A stretch of DNA of 64,000 bases from NCBI GenBank assembly GCA_947044405.1, contig CAMRHE010000168.1, forward strand, positions 2,487,001-2,551,000, read 5' to 3'. Each line of letters begins with the position of its first letter. Within the stretch, counting starts at the first letter, position 1. Under the pieces are notes generated by a model. It was not told where the DNA came from and made no database searches. It was given only the letters and a program-made list of their open reading frames with translations. Below, one piece after another: positions 13,151-24,198 of this stretch. The stretch comes from Leptodactylus fallax. Taxonomy: Eukaryota > Chordata > Amphibia > Anura > Leptodactylidae. The position numbers were made by a program, and so were the translations under genes.

Positions 13151-14340
13151 GTCAGTATTCTTTTTTCAATCACCTGTTACCTAATGGACTATTGCAATAG
13201 GCAGTGGCCGATAATTTACTCTACTCACCCATTCACGCTCCTGTCCAGGTTGTCCTCTGTTGTCACCACCAGGACACACTGTACCCAATGTTGAAGTTGT
13301 TATGTCCTGGCATTCTTCAGTGACGTAACACACAGCAGAGGAGGCTGACATGGACAGGAGCATGGTTGAGTAAATTATCAATCGATACCTATTGCAGTGA
13401 TCAAGAAAAAAGGGGGCCAAATACTGTGTGGGGGACAAAATAAATGGGGCCATATTATGTATTGATGGATAGTAAAGGGTTGTTATGCTGTGTGAGGGCC
13501 AGTAAAGGGAGACCATATACTGTGTGGGTCAGTAAAGGGGGTGTTCTGCAGTGTAGGGGCCACTACAGAGAATTTTTTGATCTGCAAATGGGGGGGGGGC
13601 ATGATTTTAATTAGGGGCGCCTCATCACAAAGCCAAAGTTCTCTAAGTTGGGTATTTTTTTTGGGGGGGGGGGCACCATTCTATAGTTTGCCTCAGGCAG
13701 CAGAGAGGCTAGGTTCAACAGTGCAAACAGTGTAGCTGCACCAGGACCCCTTAAGCAGCCTCACGTGACATTAATTTGTTCTGTATTTAGCTGAAAGGTC
13801 CCGAGCACTCTGTAGCTGGGGAATGCAGTGGATCTTCCTGGCAAAGACAGAAGAAACAGCTCTAGGGGTCACTGCAGTTGCCCTTGCGACAGGGACCCTA
13901 AGCCAAGGAGCATCATAGGCTACTACCACACTACTGTCCCCAGGTGTACGGAATTTCATATTTACCTCTTCTTCCTGCAAAGTGCTGATGGCACCCGGCT
14001 GTGCACTTTTCAATTTCATTTAGGCCATGCTATCTCCCACTTTATGATACTGCTTTCGGTACCATAGTGCAGGTGATAGGGTAGCCAGGTGGACCGCATA
14101 AGAGTTGCACAGCCCAGCACTGCATCAGTGCTTTGCAGGAAGAAGAGGCAAAGAGGCCTGGACTGTGTGTGTTGTGTTGTCAGAACTATTACCTGTGGAG
14201 TCACCAATATCTATGTGAGGGGGGGACTATTACCTGGGTGGGGGGACAATTGGGACACAATTACCTGTGTGTGGGAGGCACTATTACCTATGGGGTACTG
14301 TTACCTGTAGGGGGAAGATAATTAGGAGACTATTAACTAT
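13151..14340. repeat. Repeat-derived block with degenerate minisatellites and a fold-back
   Basis: Bases 13400-13560 and 14200-14335 hold degenerate units of about 30 bp (a CCATATACTGTGTGGG type and an ACTATTACCTGTG type). An inverted pair, CCTCTTCTTCCTGCAAAG near 13964 and CTTTGCAGGAAGAAGAGG near 14132, brackets about 150 bp. Homopolymer G runs lie at about 13590 and 13663. No gene is seen. Confidence 0.5.
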
Positions 14341-14761
14341 TACTTGTGTCCCTTGGCAAAAATGAGTTTGAAACCCCTGGACTACACCCTTTAATGTTAT
14401 GGCTGATCGCTCTATATAATTATTAAACAAATCCACTGCGGAGGGGATTTATGAGATAACTGTAAACCCCCGTGCTGCTTTGGATGTTTTTATTTTAATT
14501 TCTGTATAGCATTCCTGAAAGTGAGAGTAGTGTACTCATATTGAGAGTGAAACTAGGGTGGAGAGCTAAGCAGCTGTAAGTGGTCATCACATACAAGTAC
14601 AGTACAACAAATGTACAAATGACTACAATATAATGTGTATATATACAGCCTGAAGAGAAATGTTTCACTATTCTGCTGTTAAAATGATACATATTACTTT
14701 GAAGGTTTGCACATATAGGGTGATGGCAAATTACAAGAACCCATGGTTACTTTTTTGTTAA

Positions 14762-15246
14762 AGGGGTATTCCCACGTACATAACCATCTTAAAATTGGTA
14801 GATAATTAAAAGTTAAACATTGTTGCAAATATAAATAAACATTTTGCAGAGTTTTAAAGATTTTCTTAGTGATGACAGTCTGTTGTCTTGATCGGTTGCC
14901 AGCGGATACGACCATGAATGCAGGACCTTTCTAAGGTAAGAAAATCAGCTATGATTTGCTTATTCTGGCCGGCAGATCTTCTGATATATGTAGTGTCCCT
15001 GTCTGATAACCCAGCTACAATAAGAAAATAGTGGCTGGGTTTTTCACAAGTCCCAGACCATAGAAAGTTTCTGCATTCGTGGTCATATCCATTGGCAACC
15101 GATCAAGACAACAGACTGTCACCACTAAGATGGTTAGAGAATATCTTTAAAACTCTGCAGAATTTTTAACTATTTCTATTTGCAAACATGTTTAACTTTT
15201 AATTCTCTACAAATATAGATATGATTATGTTCATGGAAATACCCCT
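14762..15246. mobile_element. T2/Kolobok-like MITE with TTAA target duplication
   Basis: TTAA at 14758-14761 and 15247-15250 flanks termini AGGGGTATTCCC and its near inverse GGAAATACCCCT. Long inverted arms follow; GTCTGTTGTCTTGATCGGTT on the left faces CCGATCAAGACAACAGAC on the right. TTAA targets and AGG starts are features of the T2-MITE group known from Xenopus. It is non-coding, 485 bp long. Confidence 0.8.
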
Positions 15247-15250
15247 TTAA

Positions 15251-16051
15251 GAGCCACATCATGGATTGCATTGACTATGTTATTCTTGATGAACCATGTG
15301 AACTGTATGCCCTAACAATAATAAAATGGTTAATGTTGTTGTTTTTTTTTGTTTTTTTTGTATATTTGCCTGCAAGATACAGACTTCTTTAAAAAAAAAA
15401 AAAAATACACCTAATTCAATGCAAAATAGTTTATAATTTCTTTTATCAAAATCATATAATTGAATTTCCCTTAATTTAGTCTGATTTTCCTCTGAAAAAT
15501 CCAACCGCATTGTTTGCATTTGTCTATGGTTGAATTGTTTTGTTTCCTTAGGTTTCTTCTATGATATCCTTTCTGTTTCATAGGTGCCATTTAGAAACTG
15601 TGCAGCTAGGCAGCCATCGTACTGATGAGACAATGCATATTAGTTGAAAAAAATCTGCAAAACTGCATGAGTTTTGCAAATACCTCATAATTAAACAATA
15701 ATATATAAACTCTGGGCTCATGTTTCAGTATGATGAATTATCACTACTCCTTTGCTTGTTTCAATACATCTTCCGCATAATATATACTCCCCGATCTGAC
15801 TAATGCGAGAGCCAAGTGTACATTAGGGCAGAGATCATCAGGCAATTTCTTGTTACACAGAATTGTTATAGAAGGTGCCATGAAGTAAAATTTAACTTTC
15901 TAGAAATAATTGTAAGAATTTTAATAGTATTGAAATCACCATTGTAACTAAGGGGTTGTACCTTGTGGGGGTCGTGTTGAAAGTAGTGCTTTAATAACAT
16001 GCCCCAAGGGATCCAAAGTTTTTTATTTTTTTTACATTTTTTTTGTATATA
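15251..16051. other. Intron 2 stretch before the LTR element
   Basis: Apparently single-copy AT-rich intronic DNA with T and A runs at about 15342 and 15391. No gene or complete repeat is seen. Confidence 0.4.
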
Positions 16052-16055
16052 TACC

Positions 16056-17069
16056 TGTAGGGAACTGCCATTTCTACTAGTATATAATGTATCTGGCTTC
16101 TTTGCCCCTGCAGTTTGGCTTCAGAGACCCCAGGCATTTAGTGCAAGTTTTGTTTTGTAAATACAGTGAGTCAGACACATGTGAGGCAGAGCTGCTGGGG
16201 GGAGAGATGTGAGCAGAGCTGCTGAGACAGACATGTTATGTCTGGGGGAGTCTAAGAGCCACTTGTTCCTCTTTACTTCACAGTATATAGTTAGGTATGT
16301 GTTACCCCCTATATACTCACAGGACCTAGCTAGTAACCGTAGTTAGGGATCCATATATATATATAGTTCAGGGCAGTGATAGGTTAGGCTTCCGAAGGCC
16401 AACTAGCTAGTTAGAGGCCCGGTGGCACTAGTAGTTTAGCTGGCAGGTTAAGGACTCAGTGTTAGGGTAGTCAGGCCTGCATCTACTGCCGTCACCGTCG
16501 CCCTGTTTGCTGCCTGTGAAGAATCTCACCATCATCATCATCATCTCCTGATCGGCTGTCTGTCATCTCCTGGAAGAATCCGAGGATCCACAGTCATCCA
16601 CAGGGGCCCCTGCATCTCTTCTGTTGCCTGGAGGTATTGTGCACTGGACTCTTGCTATATATCTATATATATACCCGGGTATATAACCTAAGACGGTTGA
16701 GGACTTGCTGGTTGTTGTAGTATTGCTGTGTTCTGAGTATATTGTATGTATGTATTATTACCCTGTTGATTCTTATAAAGCTACTGTTATAACCTTATGT
16801 GGTATCTGTATGTATTCTTCAGACTGTGAGATTAGTACAGTGATCCTTGTTAAGGCTACTAACTGTATTTCATGGGTAAGTCCCAGGAAGAGATCCTCCC
16901 TGTAATACAGAGGCTCTATCCTGGGTGGAGGCACTGATATATTTCATATATGTTCCCACTCTTCCCTTCAGCGAAGGCTTCAGGTCCCATTATACACACA
17001 GGTCAGCGCCAGAGTCTGTTGCGGGAGGGATAATACTCATACCCCCCCCCCCCCCCAAATAGGGCTACA
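16056..17069 (+). repeat. 5' LTR
   Basis: 1,014 bp, TG...CA ended. It contains (CAT)n at about 16530, TA-rich tracts at 16352 and 16660, and a 15-C run at 17042-17056. It would supply the promoter and polyadenylation signals of the element, but I do not assign a TATA box or start site. Confidence 0.95.
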
Positions 17070-17071
17070 TT

Positions 17072-17089
17072 TGGAGGCACTGCTGAGAT
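17072..17089 (+). other. Primer binding site candidate
   Basis: TGGAGGCACTGCTGAGAT starts two bases after the 5' LTR, as expected for a sequence complementary to a tRNA 3' end ending in CCA. The tRNA species could not be assigned by eye. Confidence 0.65.
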
Positions 17090-17113
17090 TTAGAAGTGGG
17101 AATAGTCATTGAT

Positions 17114-19288
17114 ATGGAGAAGCGATATAGCTCAGAGGGGAACCTCCCACTAGCTACTACATGGGATTACCGACCTCCTGTTCCTCCCCTGGTTCAGGTA
17201 AAGGAAGAACCCCGCTCAGCCAGTTACCCCCCCAGTATGGCCGTCGCTAGCAGTTCCTCTAGTGACAGTGCTATTAGCACTTTAGCCAGGCTGACTGAAA
17301 TGTTAGCTCAGGGCCTGCAGGCCACTCACTACAAGAAACTAAAAGTATTCTCTGGTAATGTCCCAGTACCACAAGGGGAGGAAAACTTTGAGATATGGAA
17401 AGAACATACTCTCCAATGCCTGAAGGAATGGTCTTGCTCTGAAGAAGGCAAGCGGCAGCGTATCAGTGAAAGTTTGCGGTCTCCTGCTGCAGAATTGATC
17501 CGCTTGTACAGAGACTCTCATGAAGGAGTGAGTGCATTGGACTATATACAAGTACTGTCTGATCACTTTGAGCCATACTATGACCTTGCCCAGATGGTTG
17601 CTGATTACCGAATGGTTCGTCAAAAAGAAGGGGAAAATGTCTCTACTTTTATTAACCGTTTACAGCTACTTCTTTCACGTCTGGTGTACCACGCAGCTAT
17701 ATCTACTTCAGAGGTAGACGCTATGAGAACCAGTCAGTTGGTGAGAGGGTTACAACCTCATCATCCTCTTGCTCAAGTACTCAAGGTCTTACTATCTGAT
17801 AGAGTCCTTCCATTTCCTGACTTAATGAAGTTAGTGAAGAAACAAGAAGCTGACATTAGTTTTAGTACCCCTAAGAAAGCGAAAAGCATCTCTAAAGAAG
17901 ATGTTGTTCCTAATTCAAACAAGGACAAACCAGCGGAGCGGTCAGAACTTAGACAGTCCGCCACTCCACCCACTGCCACTCAATGGAGGAAGGATGCTAG
18001 AACCTGTTATAAATGTGGTCAGACGGGCCATACTGCCAGACAGTGTACGGAGGACAGTGAGGGATTGGGACACAGTGCTGTCTTCTCTATTCAGAATCAA
18101 AGACACAGAAGGAAGGCGGGCCGAGTAAAGACCAGAGGCGCTATCGCGGGCTCCAGGTCCGTTGTCAAAGTCACTGTCAATGGTCATGCCGCTCCTGCCC
18201 TGTTTGATACAGGATCTCAAGTGACCCTGATTTATCGCTCGTTCTACCAAAAGTATCTGAGGGATATACCTCTTCAGTCTACAGGACAAATGAAATTGTG
18301 GGGGCTTAATTCAGGATCATATCCTGTAGATGGCAGCCTACAAGTAGTTATAGCTGTCCCTGAATTAGAAGATCAGAGTGTCGCTCCCATGAAGATTACG
18401 GCTCTTGTCTGCCCTGATACAGGGGATTCTTGTGCAGCTCCTGTGATACTTGGCACTAATTGTCCCGCAGTGCATTATGCTTTTCAGAAGTTTCTTGGAA
18501 GAGATTGGAACCCTGCAGCTCAGCCGGTGAATATATCTTCTGATCTTAGAGAACTCTGTGATGCCCTGTCTACTGGCTATCGACATGGAATGGTATATCA
18601 TATCGGTGAGAGAACCGTGGAAGTTCCTGCCGGCGGGGAGAGAGTTCTGAGAGTAGCCTCCAGCATTGCTCCCGATTTGCTTGAAGGGGGGAGTTATGTC
18701 CTTATGGAAACCCCTGAAGAAATGATTAACCAGAATGGCTGGATGGTGATCCCAGAGAGAAAGGACTGGAGAAATAAAGTGGAGTTATCTACCTGTGTGA
18801 CAGTGAGGAACTGTTCACCGCATCCGATCGTAATTGGACCATTCCAGAATGTGGCCCACTGCTACCCTGTGCTTGGAGTAAATCCATACGCTGAAGTGTG
18901 CAGGATTCAAATCCGAGATGCAATCCCTAATCTCAATCTTGACTTGAGTGATCCACATTTACCAGAGGCCTGGAATCAGCGACTGACACAGAAGTTGTCT
19001 GAATTATCGGAAGTGTTCTCCATGGATGATATGGATGTAGGTTGTGCTAAAAGTGCTCAACACACTTTCCGATTGACCGATTCTACTCCCTTCCGGGAGC
19101 GACCACGGAGAGTTGCTCCAAAGGATGTTGATGAGTTAAGACAGACTCTACAGCAAATGAAAGGTCAGGGGATCATTGTGGACAGTAAGAGCCCCTATGC
19201 CTCACCTATTGTGGTGGTAAGAAAAAAAATCTGGAGCAATTCGCCTATGTGTGGATTACAGAACTCTGAACCGGAGAACCTTACCTGA
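17114..19288 (+). CDS. gag-protease-RT start of the Ty3/gypsy element (pol interrupted)
   Basis: The ATG at 17114 (GATATGG context) is chosen because the open frame upstream starts without ATG. The product is 724 residues. The N-terminal half is a Gag capsid-like domain (EENFEIWKEHTLQCLKEW, LRSPAAELIRLYRD, then LDYIQVLSDHFEP) that resembles PNMA-type Gags. A CCHC zinc knuckle CYKCGQTGHTARQC lies at residues 298-311. The aspartic protease motif LFDTGSQVTLI follows, with its catalytic aspartate at about residue 365. The frame then enters the reverse transcriptase N-terminus (IVVVRKK) and runs off frame in an A run at 19222-19229, ending 60 bases later. Gag, protease and pol would form one continuous frame but for this shift. 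It makes virus-like particles in active relatives. The RT part is not functional as read here. Confidence 0.93.
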   Translation: MEKRYSSEGNLPLATTWDYRPPVPPLVQVKEEPRSASYPPSMAVASSSSSDSAISTLARLTEMLAQGLQATHYKKLKVFSGNVPVPQGEENFEIWKEHTLQCLKEWSCSEEGKRQRISESLRSPAAELIRLYRDSHEGVSALDYIQVLSDHFEPYYDLAQMVADYRMVRQKEGENVSTFINRLQLLLSRLVYHAAISTSEVDAMRTSQLVRGLQPHHPLAQVLKVLLSDRVLPFPDLMKLVKKQEADISFSTPKKAKSISKEDVVPNSNKDKPAERSELRQSATPPTATQWRKDARTCYKCGQTGHTARQCTEDSEGLGHSAVFSIQNQRHRRKAGRVKTRGAIAGSRSVVKVTVNGHAAPALFDTGSQVTLIYRSFYQKYLRDIPLQSTGQMKLWGLNSGSYPVDGSLQVVIAVPELEDQSVAPMKITALVCPDTGDSCAAPVILGTNCPAVHYAFQKFLGRDWNPAAQPVNISSDLRELCDALSTGYRHGMVYHIGERTVEVPAGGERVLRVASSIAPDLLEGGSYVLMETPEEMINQNGWMVIPERKDWRNKVELSTCVTVRNCSPHPIVIGPFQNVAHCYPVLGVNPYAEVCRIQIRDAIPNLNLDLSDPHLPEAWNQRLTQKLSELSEVFSMDDMDVGCAKSAQHTFRLTDSTPFRERPRRVAPKDVDELRQTLQQMKGQGIIVDSKSPYASPIVVVRKKIWSNSPMCGLQNSEPENLT
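19222..19229 (+). other. Frameshift site in the reverse transcriptase (A8 run)
   Basis: Upstream residues end IVVVRKK and the family sequence continues in the +1 frame. Eight A's sit exactly at the switch. A single-base change in this homopolymer, by mutation or assembly error, explains the break. Its place inside the RT fingers, not at a gag-pol border, argues against programmed frameshifting. Confidence 0.8.
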
Positions 19289-22200
19289 TCAGTATACACT
19301 GCCGAGAATTGAAGAAGCTCTGGAAGCTCTGAATGGAAACTGTTGGTTCACAGTGCTGGACCTAAGATCGGGATACTATCAAGTCCCAATGGCACCTGAG
19401 GATCAGGAAAAGACAGCTTTCATATGCCCCTTGGGTTTCTTTCAGTTCACTCGTATGCCGCAAGGTACAAAAGGTGCGCCAGCAACGTTCCAAAGGTTGA
19501 TGGAAAGAGTGTTAGGTGATTTAGTGCCCCGGGAATGCCTTGTATATCTTGATGACATTATTGTGTTTGGAAAGACGCTGGAAGAACATGAAGAACGACT
19601 CATGAGAGTACTCCAACGCTTAAAAGAAGAGGGGCTGAAGTTGTCGGCTGACAAATGCAAATTTTGTAGATCTTCGGTCACTTATGTAGGTCATATTGTT
19701 TCTGCTGAAGGAGTTGCTACCGATCCTGGTAAGATTGAAGCTGTGGTGAATTGGCCCCGACCGCAAAATATTACGGAGTTGCAATCTTTCTTGGGGTTTT
19801 GTGGATTCTATCGACGATTTGTGGAAGGATATTCAAAAATTGCTCGAGCCCTCCTCGACCTGTTGAAGAGTGATGCAGGAGATCCGGGAAAGAAGAAAGG
19901 GTCTTCCAAAAGCCTTTTTGGCGATAGGTGGACTGCGGATTGTGAAGAAGCATTTAAGTTGTTGAAGAAGAAATTGACAGAAGCTCCCGTTCTGGCTTAT
20001 GCTGATGCACAGAAGCCATATGTGCTACATGTAGATGCCAGCTTTGAAGGATTAGGTGGCGTGCTGCACCAAGAATACCCGGCCGGGTTACGGCCCATAG
20101 CTTTCATAAGTCGAAGTCTTTCTCCCAGCGAGAAAAATTATCCAGTACATAAATTGGAGTTTTTGGCGCTCAAGTGGGCCATTGTTGATAAATTACATGA
20201 CTATTTATACGGAGCCACGTTTGAAGTAAGAACAGACAACAATCCACTGACATACGTTTTGTCAACCGCTAAACTCGATGCTACAGGACATCGCTGGTTG
20301 GCAGCTTTATCCAACTACCAATTCACACTCAAGTATAAATCGGGGCCTAAGAACATTGGGGCAGATGCTCTATCAAGACGGCCTGGATTACCTAGTCCGG
20401 AAGTAGTGGATGAATGGGAAGAAGTGCCAAGTCCTGGAGTAGGAGCTTTGTGTGCCATGGCTGCTGTAGTTGAAGACCGAGTAGCCTTTTCTGAAACTCG
20501 GCTTATTGACTCTATTGGGGGAGGTCCCGAAGCTGTACCAGACATGTTTGCCTACCCTGCCGCTTTAGGATCCTTTGAGAGTTGTTCTATATCTTCAAAG
20601 CGAATGATCTGGAGTCAAAAGACTGATCCTTTAATTGGACCTCTTTATCAAGCAGTGAGTTCTCAAGACAGAGAAATGTTAAAGACATCCCTACCCTCTG
20701 AATGCAGTCAACTTCTACGAGATTGGGAGAAGTTTGAAATAGACAATGGCCTACTTTATCGTGTGGTGCTGTATCATGATCACCCTGGAAGGCGCCAACT
20801 AGTTATTCCAAGCTGCTTTCAGAAGATGATTTTCCGAAGTCTGCATGATTATCATGGTCATTTGGGACCTGAGAAGACTTATGGCCTAATACAAGACCGA
20901 TTCTACTGGCCCAAAATGAGAGATACCGTGACTCGTCTGTGTAGGTGCTGTCGCAGATGTTTGCAGAGGAAGACTGTCCCGGTTCGAGCGGCCTTCATGG
21001 GACACTTGAAGAGTTCGGGCCCCATGGATCTTGTCTGCATAGACTTCCTTTGTATTGACAACGACTCCAGAGGATTTGGAAATGTATTGGTGGTGACTGA
21101 TCACTTCACACGATATGCTCAAGCCTTTCCGACTAAGGATCAAAAAGCAGTCACTGTTGCAAGAGTGCTTTGGGAAAAGTATTTTATCCATTATGGCTTA
21201 CCACACCGGTTGCATTCTGATCAAGGCCGGGATTTTGAGAGTAACCTGATCAAAGAGTTACTTCAGTTGTTGAACATCCGCAAAAGTCGGACGACGCCTT
21301 ACCATCCAGAGGGAGATGCCCTTCCTGAAAGATTTAACAGGACTTTACTTGATATGCTTGGTACCTTACGAATTGAGGATAAGCGATCCTGGAGTCGAAA
21401 AGTGGAGGCTATGGTGCATGCCTATAATAGTACAAGGCACGAGAGCACAGGATATTCACCATACTTTCTGATGTTTGGAAGAGAGCCTAGGCTACCTATT
21501 GACATCTTGTTGGGAGTCTCTACCGATGGTATCAGTCATCGAGATCATTACCGATACGTGGCACGTTTGAAAGAAACGCTTAAGAGTGCTTATCAGCTGG
21601 CTGAGGAAAATGCGGCCAAAGTGAATGAAGGAAATAAAAGGAGATTTGATCTTCGAGTAAGATACCGAGAATTGAACCCTGGGGACCATGTTCTGCTACG
21701 GAATTTGGGAGCATCTGCAAAACATAAGCTGGCTGATCGATGGCGGAGTGAACTCTTTACAGTGGTAGATCGGTTGCCTGGAATACCAGTCTACAAGATA
21801 AAAGGACGGGACGGGAGGATCAGGACTTGGCATAGAAATCATTTGTTGCCTGTACCTCAGATTGATGGTATGGATATCTCCAATGATGGCTCGGCCTGCG
21901 ATTCTCCACAGTCCTTAGCCGATATTCCACCTGACCTTCCTGAAACTCCTGAGAGTGATTGGACTGTGGCTCCTGAAGTTCCTAGATCACCAGTATCTTC
22001 TCCTTCAGGGAGACCTATGAACCCTCAAACTCCAGAATTCGTACCTAGATCTGTGTCTACAGATGAGCAGGGATCTAGCTCTCCTACGCCACCAGCACCA
22101 TCCCCTCCCATGGCAGACAACCCTAGTTTAGGGCCTGGACATGCTAGTTTACCTCAGAGAGAGGTACGGAGAGGAGAGAGAATTAGACACCCTCCACCTA

Positions 22201-22334
22201 TGCTGACATATGATAGTTTGGGGGACCCCAGATTTACTACTCAGCCTCATTTATACCATGCTTGGGTGGGTGCAGTGTCCACTTTGGTCAATATGTTACC
22301 AATTTTCGCTCCTGCTGGCATGTATACCTATTAA
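19230..22334 (+). CDS. RT-RNase H-integrase part of the Ty3/gypsy pol
   Basis: The frame is open from the A run. The first ATG is at 19251, giving 1,027 residues, but that ATG lies inside the RT and is probably not used. Counting from it, the RT active site LVYLDDIIVFG is at about residue 98, and the RNase H start YVLHVDASFEGLGGVL at about 260. The integrase zinc domain HDYHGHLG...CRCC..C begins at about 530. The integrase catalytic residues lie in VCIDFLCID (about 596), HSDQGRDF (about 656) and PERFNRT (about 692), a D-D-35-E spacing. A GPF/Y-like module with RTWHRNHLLPV follows, then a Pro/Ser-rich tail. I see no chromodomain. No other stop or shift is visible. Confidence 0.95.
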   Translation, partial: SGAIRLCVDYRTLNRRTLPDQYTLPRIEEALEALNGNCWFTVLDLRSGYYQVPMAPEDQEKTAFICPLGFFQFTRMPQGTKGAPATFQRLMERVLGDLVPRECLVYLDDIIVFGKTLEEHEERLMRVLQRLKEEGLKLSADKCKFCRSSVTYVGHIVSAEGVATDPGKIEAVVNWPRPQNITELQSFLGFCGFYRRFVEGYSKIARALLDLLKSDAGDPGKKKGSSKSLFGDRWTADCEEAFKLLKKKLTEAPVLAYADAQKPYVLHVDASFEGLGGVLHQEYPAGLRPIAFISRSLSPSEKNYPVHKLEFLALKWAIVDKLHDYLYGATFEVRTDNNPLTYVLSTAKLDATGHRWLAALSNYQFTLKYKSGPKNIGADALSRRPGLPSPEVVDEWEEVPSPGVGALCAMAAVVEDRVAFSETRLIDSIGGGPEAVPDMFAYPAALGSFESCSISSKRMIWSQKTDPLIGPLYQAVSSQDREMLKTSLPSECSQLLRDWEKFEIDNGLLYRVVLYHDHPGRRQLVIPSCFQKMIFRSLHDYHGHLGPEKTYGLIQDRFYWPKMRDTVTRLCRCCRRCLQRKTVPVRAAFMGHLKSSGPMDLVCIDFLCIDNDSRGFGNVLVVTDHFTRYAQAFPTKDQKAVTVARVLWEKYFIHYGLPHRLHSDQGRDFESNLIKELLQLLNIRKSRTTPYHPEGDALPERFNRTLLDMLGTLRIEDKRSWSRKVEAMVHAYNSTRHESTGYSPYFLMFGREPRLPIDILLGVSTDGISHRDHYRYVARLKETLKSAYQLAEENAAKVNEGNKRRFDLRVRYRELNPGDHVLLRNLGASAKHKLADRWRSELFTVVDRLPGIPVYKIKGRDGRIRTWHRNHLLPVPQIDGMDISNDGSACDSPQSLADIPPDLPETPESDWTVAPEVPRSPVSSPSGRPMNPQTPEFVPRSVSTDEQGSSSPTPPAPSPPMADNPSLGPGHASLPQREVRRGERIRHPPPMLTYDSLGDPRFTTQPHLYHAWVGAVSTLVNMLPIFAPAGMYTY

Positions 22335-22443
22335 CCTGTTGTGACTCTGTAAATGCAAAAGCAACCATATTGATATTGTCATTGGTAATGTTGACTGTAT
22401 ACTATGACTTTGTATGTCTTTGACGTGACGTAAAGATTTCACC

Positions 22444-22453
22444 AGAGGGAGAG
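22444..22453 (+). other. Polypurine tract
   Basis: AGAGGGAGAG lies directly before the TG of the 3' LTR; such tracts prime plus-strand synthesis. Confidence 0.8.
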
Positions 22454-23463
22454 TGTAGGGAACTGCCATTTCTACTAGTATATAATGTATCTGGCTTCTT
22501 TGCCCCTGCAGTTTGGCTTCAGAGACCCCAGGCATTTAGTGCAAGTTTTGTTTTGTAAATACAGTGAGTCAGACACATGTGAGGCAGAGCTGCTGGGGGG
22601 AGAGATGTGAGCAGAGCTGCTGAGACAGACATGTTATGTCTGGGGGAGTCTAAGAGCCACTTGTTCCTCTTTACTTCACAGTATATAGTTAGGTATGTGT
22701 TACCCCCTATATACTCACAGGACCTAGCTAGTAACCGTAGTTAGGGATCCATATATATATATAGTTCAGGGCAGTGATAGGTTAGGCTTCCGAAGGCCAA
22801 CTAGCTAGTTAGAGGCCCGGTGGCACTAGTAGTTTAGCTGGCAGGTTAAGGACTCAGTGTTAGGGTAGTCAGGCCTGCATCTACTGCCGTCACCGTCGCC
22901 CTGTTTGCTGCCTGTGAAGAATCTCACCATCATCATCATCATCTCCTGATCGGCTGTCTGTCATCTCCTGGAAGAATCCGAGGATCCACAGTCATCCACA
23001 GGGGCCCCTGCATCTCTTCTGTTGCCTGGAGGTATTGTGCACTGGACTCTTGCTATATATCTATATATATACCCGGGTATATAACCTAAGACGGTTGAGG
23101 ACTTGCTGGTTGTTGTAGTATTGCTGTGTTCTGAGTATATTGTATGTATGTATTATTACCCTGTTGATTCTTATAAAGCTACTGTTATAACCTTATGTGG
23201 TATCTGTATGTATTCTTCAGACTGTGAGATTAGTACAGTGATCCTTGTTAAGGCTACTAACTGTATTTCATGGGTAAGTCCCAGGAAGAGATCCTCCCTG
23301 TAATACAGAGGCTCTATCCTGGGTGGAGGCACTGATATATTTCATATATGTTCCCACTCTTCCCTTCAGCGAAGGCTTCAGGTCCCATTATACACACAGG
23401 TCAGCGCCAGAGTCTGTTGCGGGAGGGATAATACTCATACCCCCCCCCCCAAATAGGGCTACA
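22454..23463 (+). repeat. 3' LTR
   Basis: 1,010 bp. It matches the 5' LTR base for base where compared, apart from a C run of 11 instead of 15. The target duplication TACC follows. Confidence 0.95.
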
Positions 23464-23467
23464 TACC

Positions 23468-24195
23468 ATTGCAGCACTTCATGACTTTGGTTATTTTCAC
23501 ATCGCATGTGTATGTGCGTACACCAGGAAACCTAAACATCTCCATATGATGTGAAAAGAGCCTTAACTAGACAGTTCAGAAACCGTGTTTTCTAATAGGC
23601 AAGCTATGTATGTAAGCAAGGGTCAGTTCACATGACCTTCTCCAGGCTGGGAAATACAGTATGGGTGACAACCGCATTTCCCAGCCCAACTGCAGCTTGT
23701 CTGAATAGATCTGACAGTATCATAATGGCTTATGATGCCAAAACAATTGCATAGTTAAATGATGTGGTGTGTTCGGCACAGTACAGCTACAGTCGTTCTG
23801 GAAGTCACAGTATCCTAAATCATTATGATGCTGAGAGTTCACTTCAGTGTAGGCTTGGTTGGACTGGGCACTGTGTTCCTGGTCTAGACCACATGAATGG
23901 CCCTAGGCCTCGTGCACATTGTAAAGTCACAGTGTAGACATGACATTTAATGCAGTCTCCATGTATATGTGCCACCAATGCTCCTAGACAATAATATATC
24001 CATTAATACAGCATTTGATGATCACCAGATTTATAATGTGCAATGACATAAAATTCCACAATTTAAAAATGTGAAGCTGTAATATTGTAGCATACACCTA
24101 AACCATGATCTGCACTAAGCAGTTTTCACTGCTGTTTGACAAAACTAATAATACAGTTAGATGTGGAAATGGTAATAACTTGCAAATCTATAGGA
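23468..24195. other. Intron 2 stretch, nothing firm
   Basis: No gene seen. Bases 23630-23850 resemble, in composition and short motifs (CAGCCCAAC, GACAGTATCAT), the fold-back MITE at 37431-37759, but too weakly for a call. Confidence 0.3.
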
Positions 24196-24198
24196 CTT

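Larger units (their letters stand above)
16056..23463 (+). mobile_element. Complete Ty3/gypsy LTR retrotransposon
   Basis: It is a 7,408-bp element with two long terminal repeats beginning TGTAGGGAACTGCC and ending AGGGCTACA, flanked by a 4-bp target duplication TACC (16052-16055 and 23464-23467). Between the LTRs lie a primer-binding-site candidate, a gag-protease-RT frame, an RT-RNase H-integrase frame and a polypurine tract. The order protease, RT, RNase H, integrase marks the Ty3/gypsy class (Metaviridae). No envelope frame is present. The LTRs seem to differ only in the length of one C run (15 versus 11), so insertion is very recent. One frameshift splits pol. Confidence 0.96.

Noticed and set aside
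17339..18601. Antisense frames within gag
   Set aside because: They are shadows of the gag frame on the other strand, without own motifs.
19222..19288. Programmed frameshift between gag and pol
   Set aside because: The shift lies inside the RT domain, after the protease, so a chance indel in the A run is simpler.
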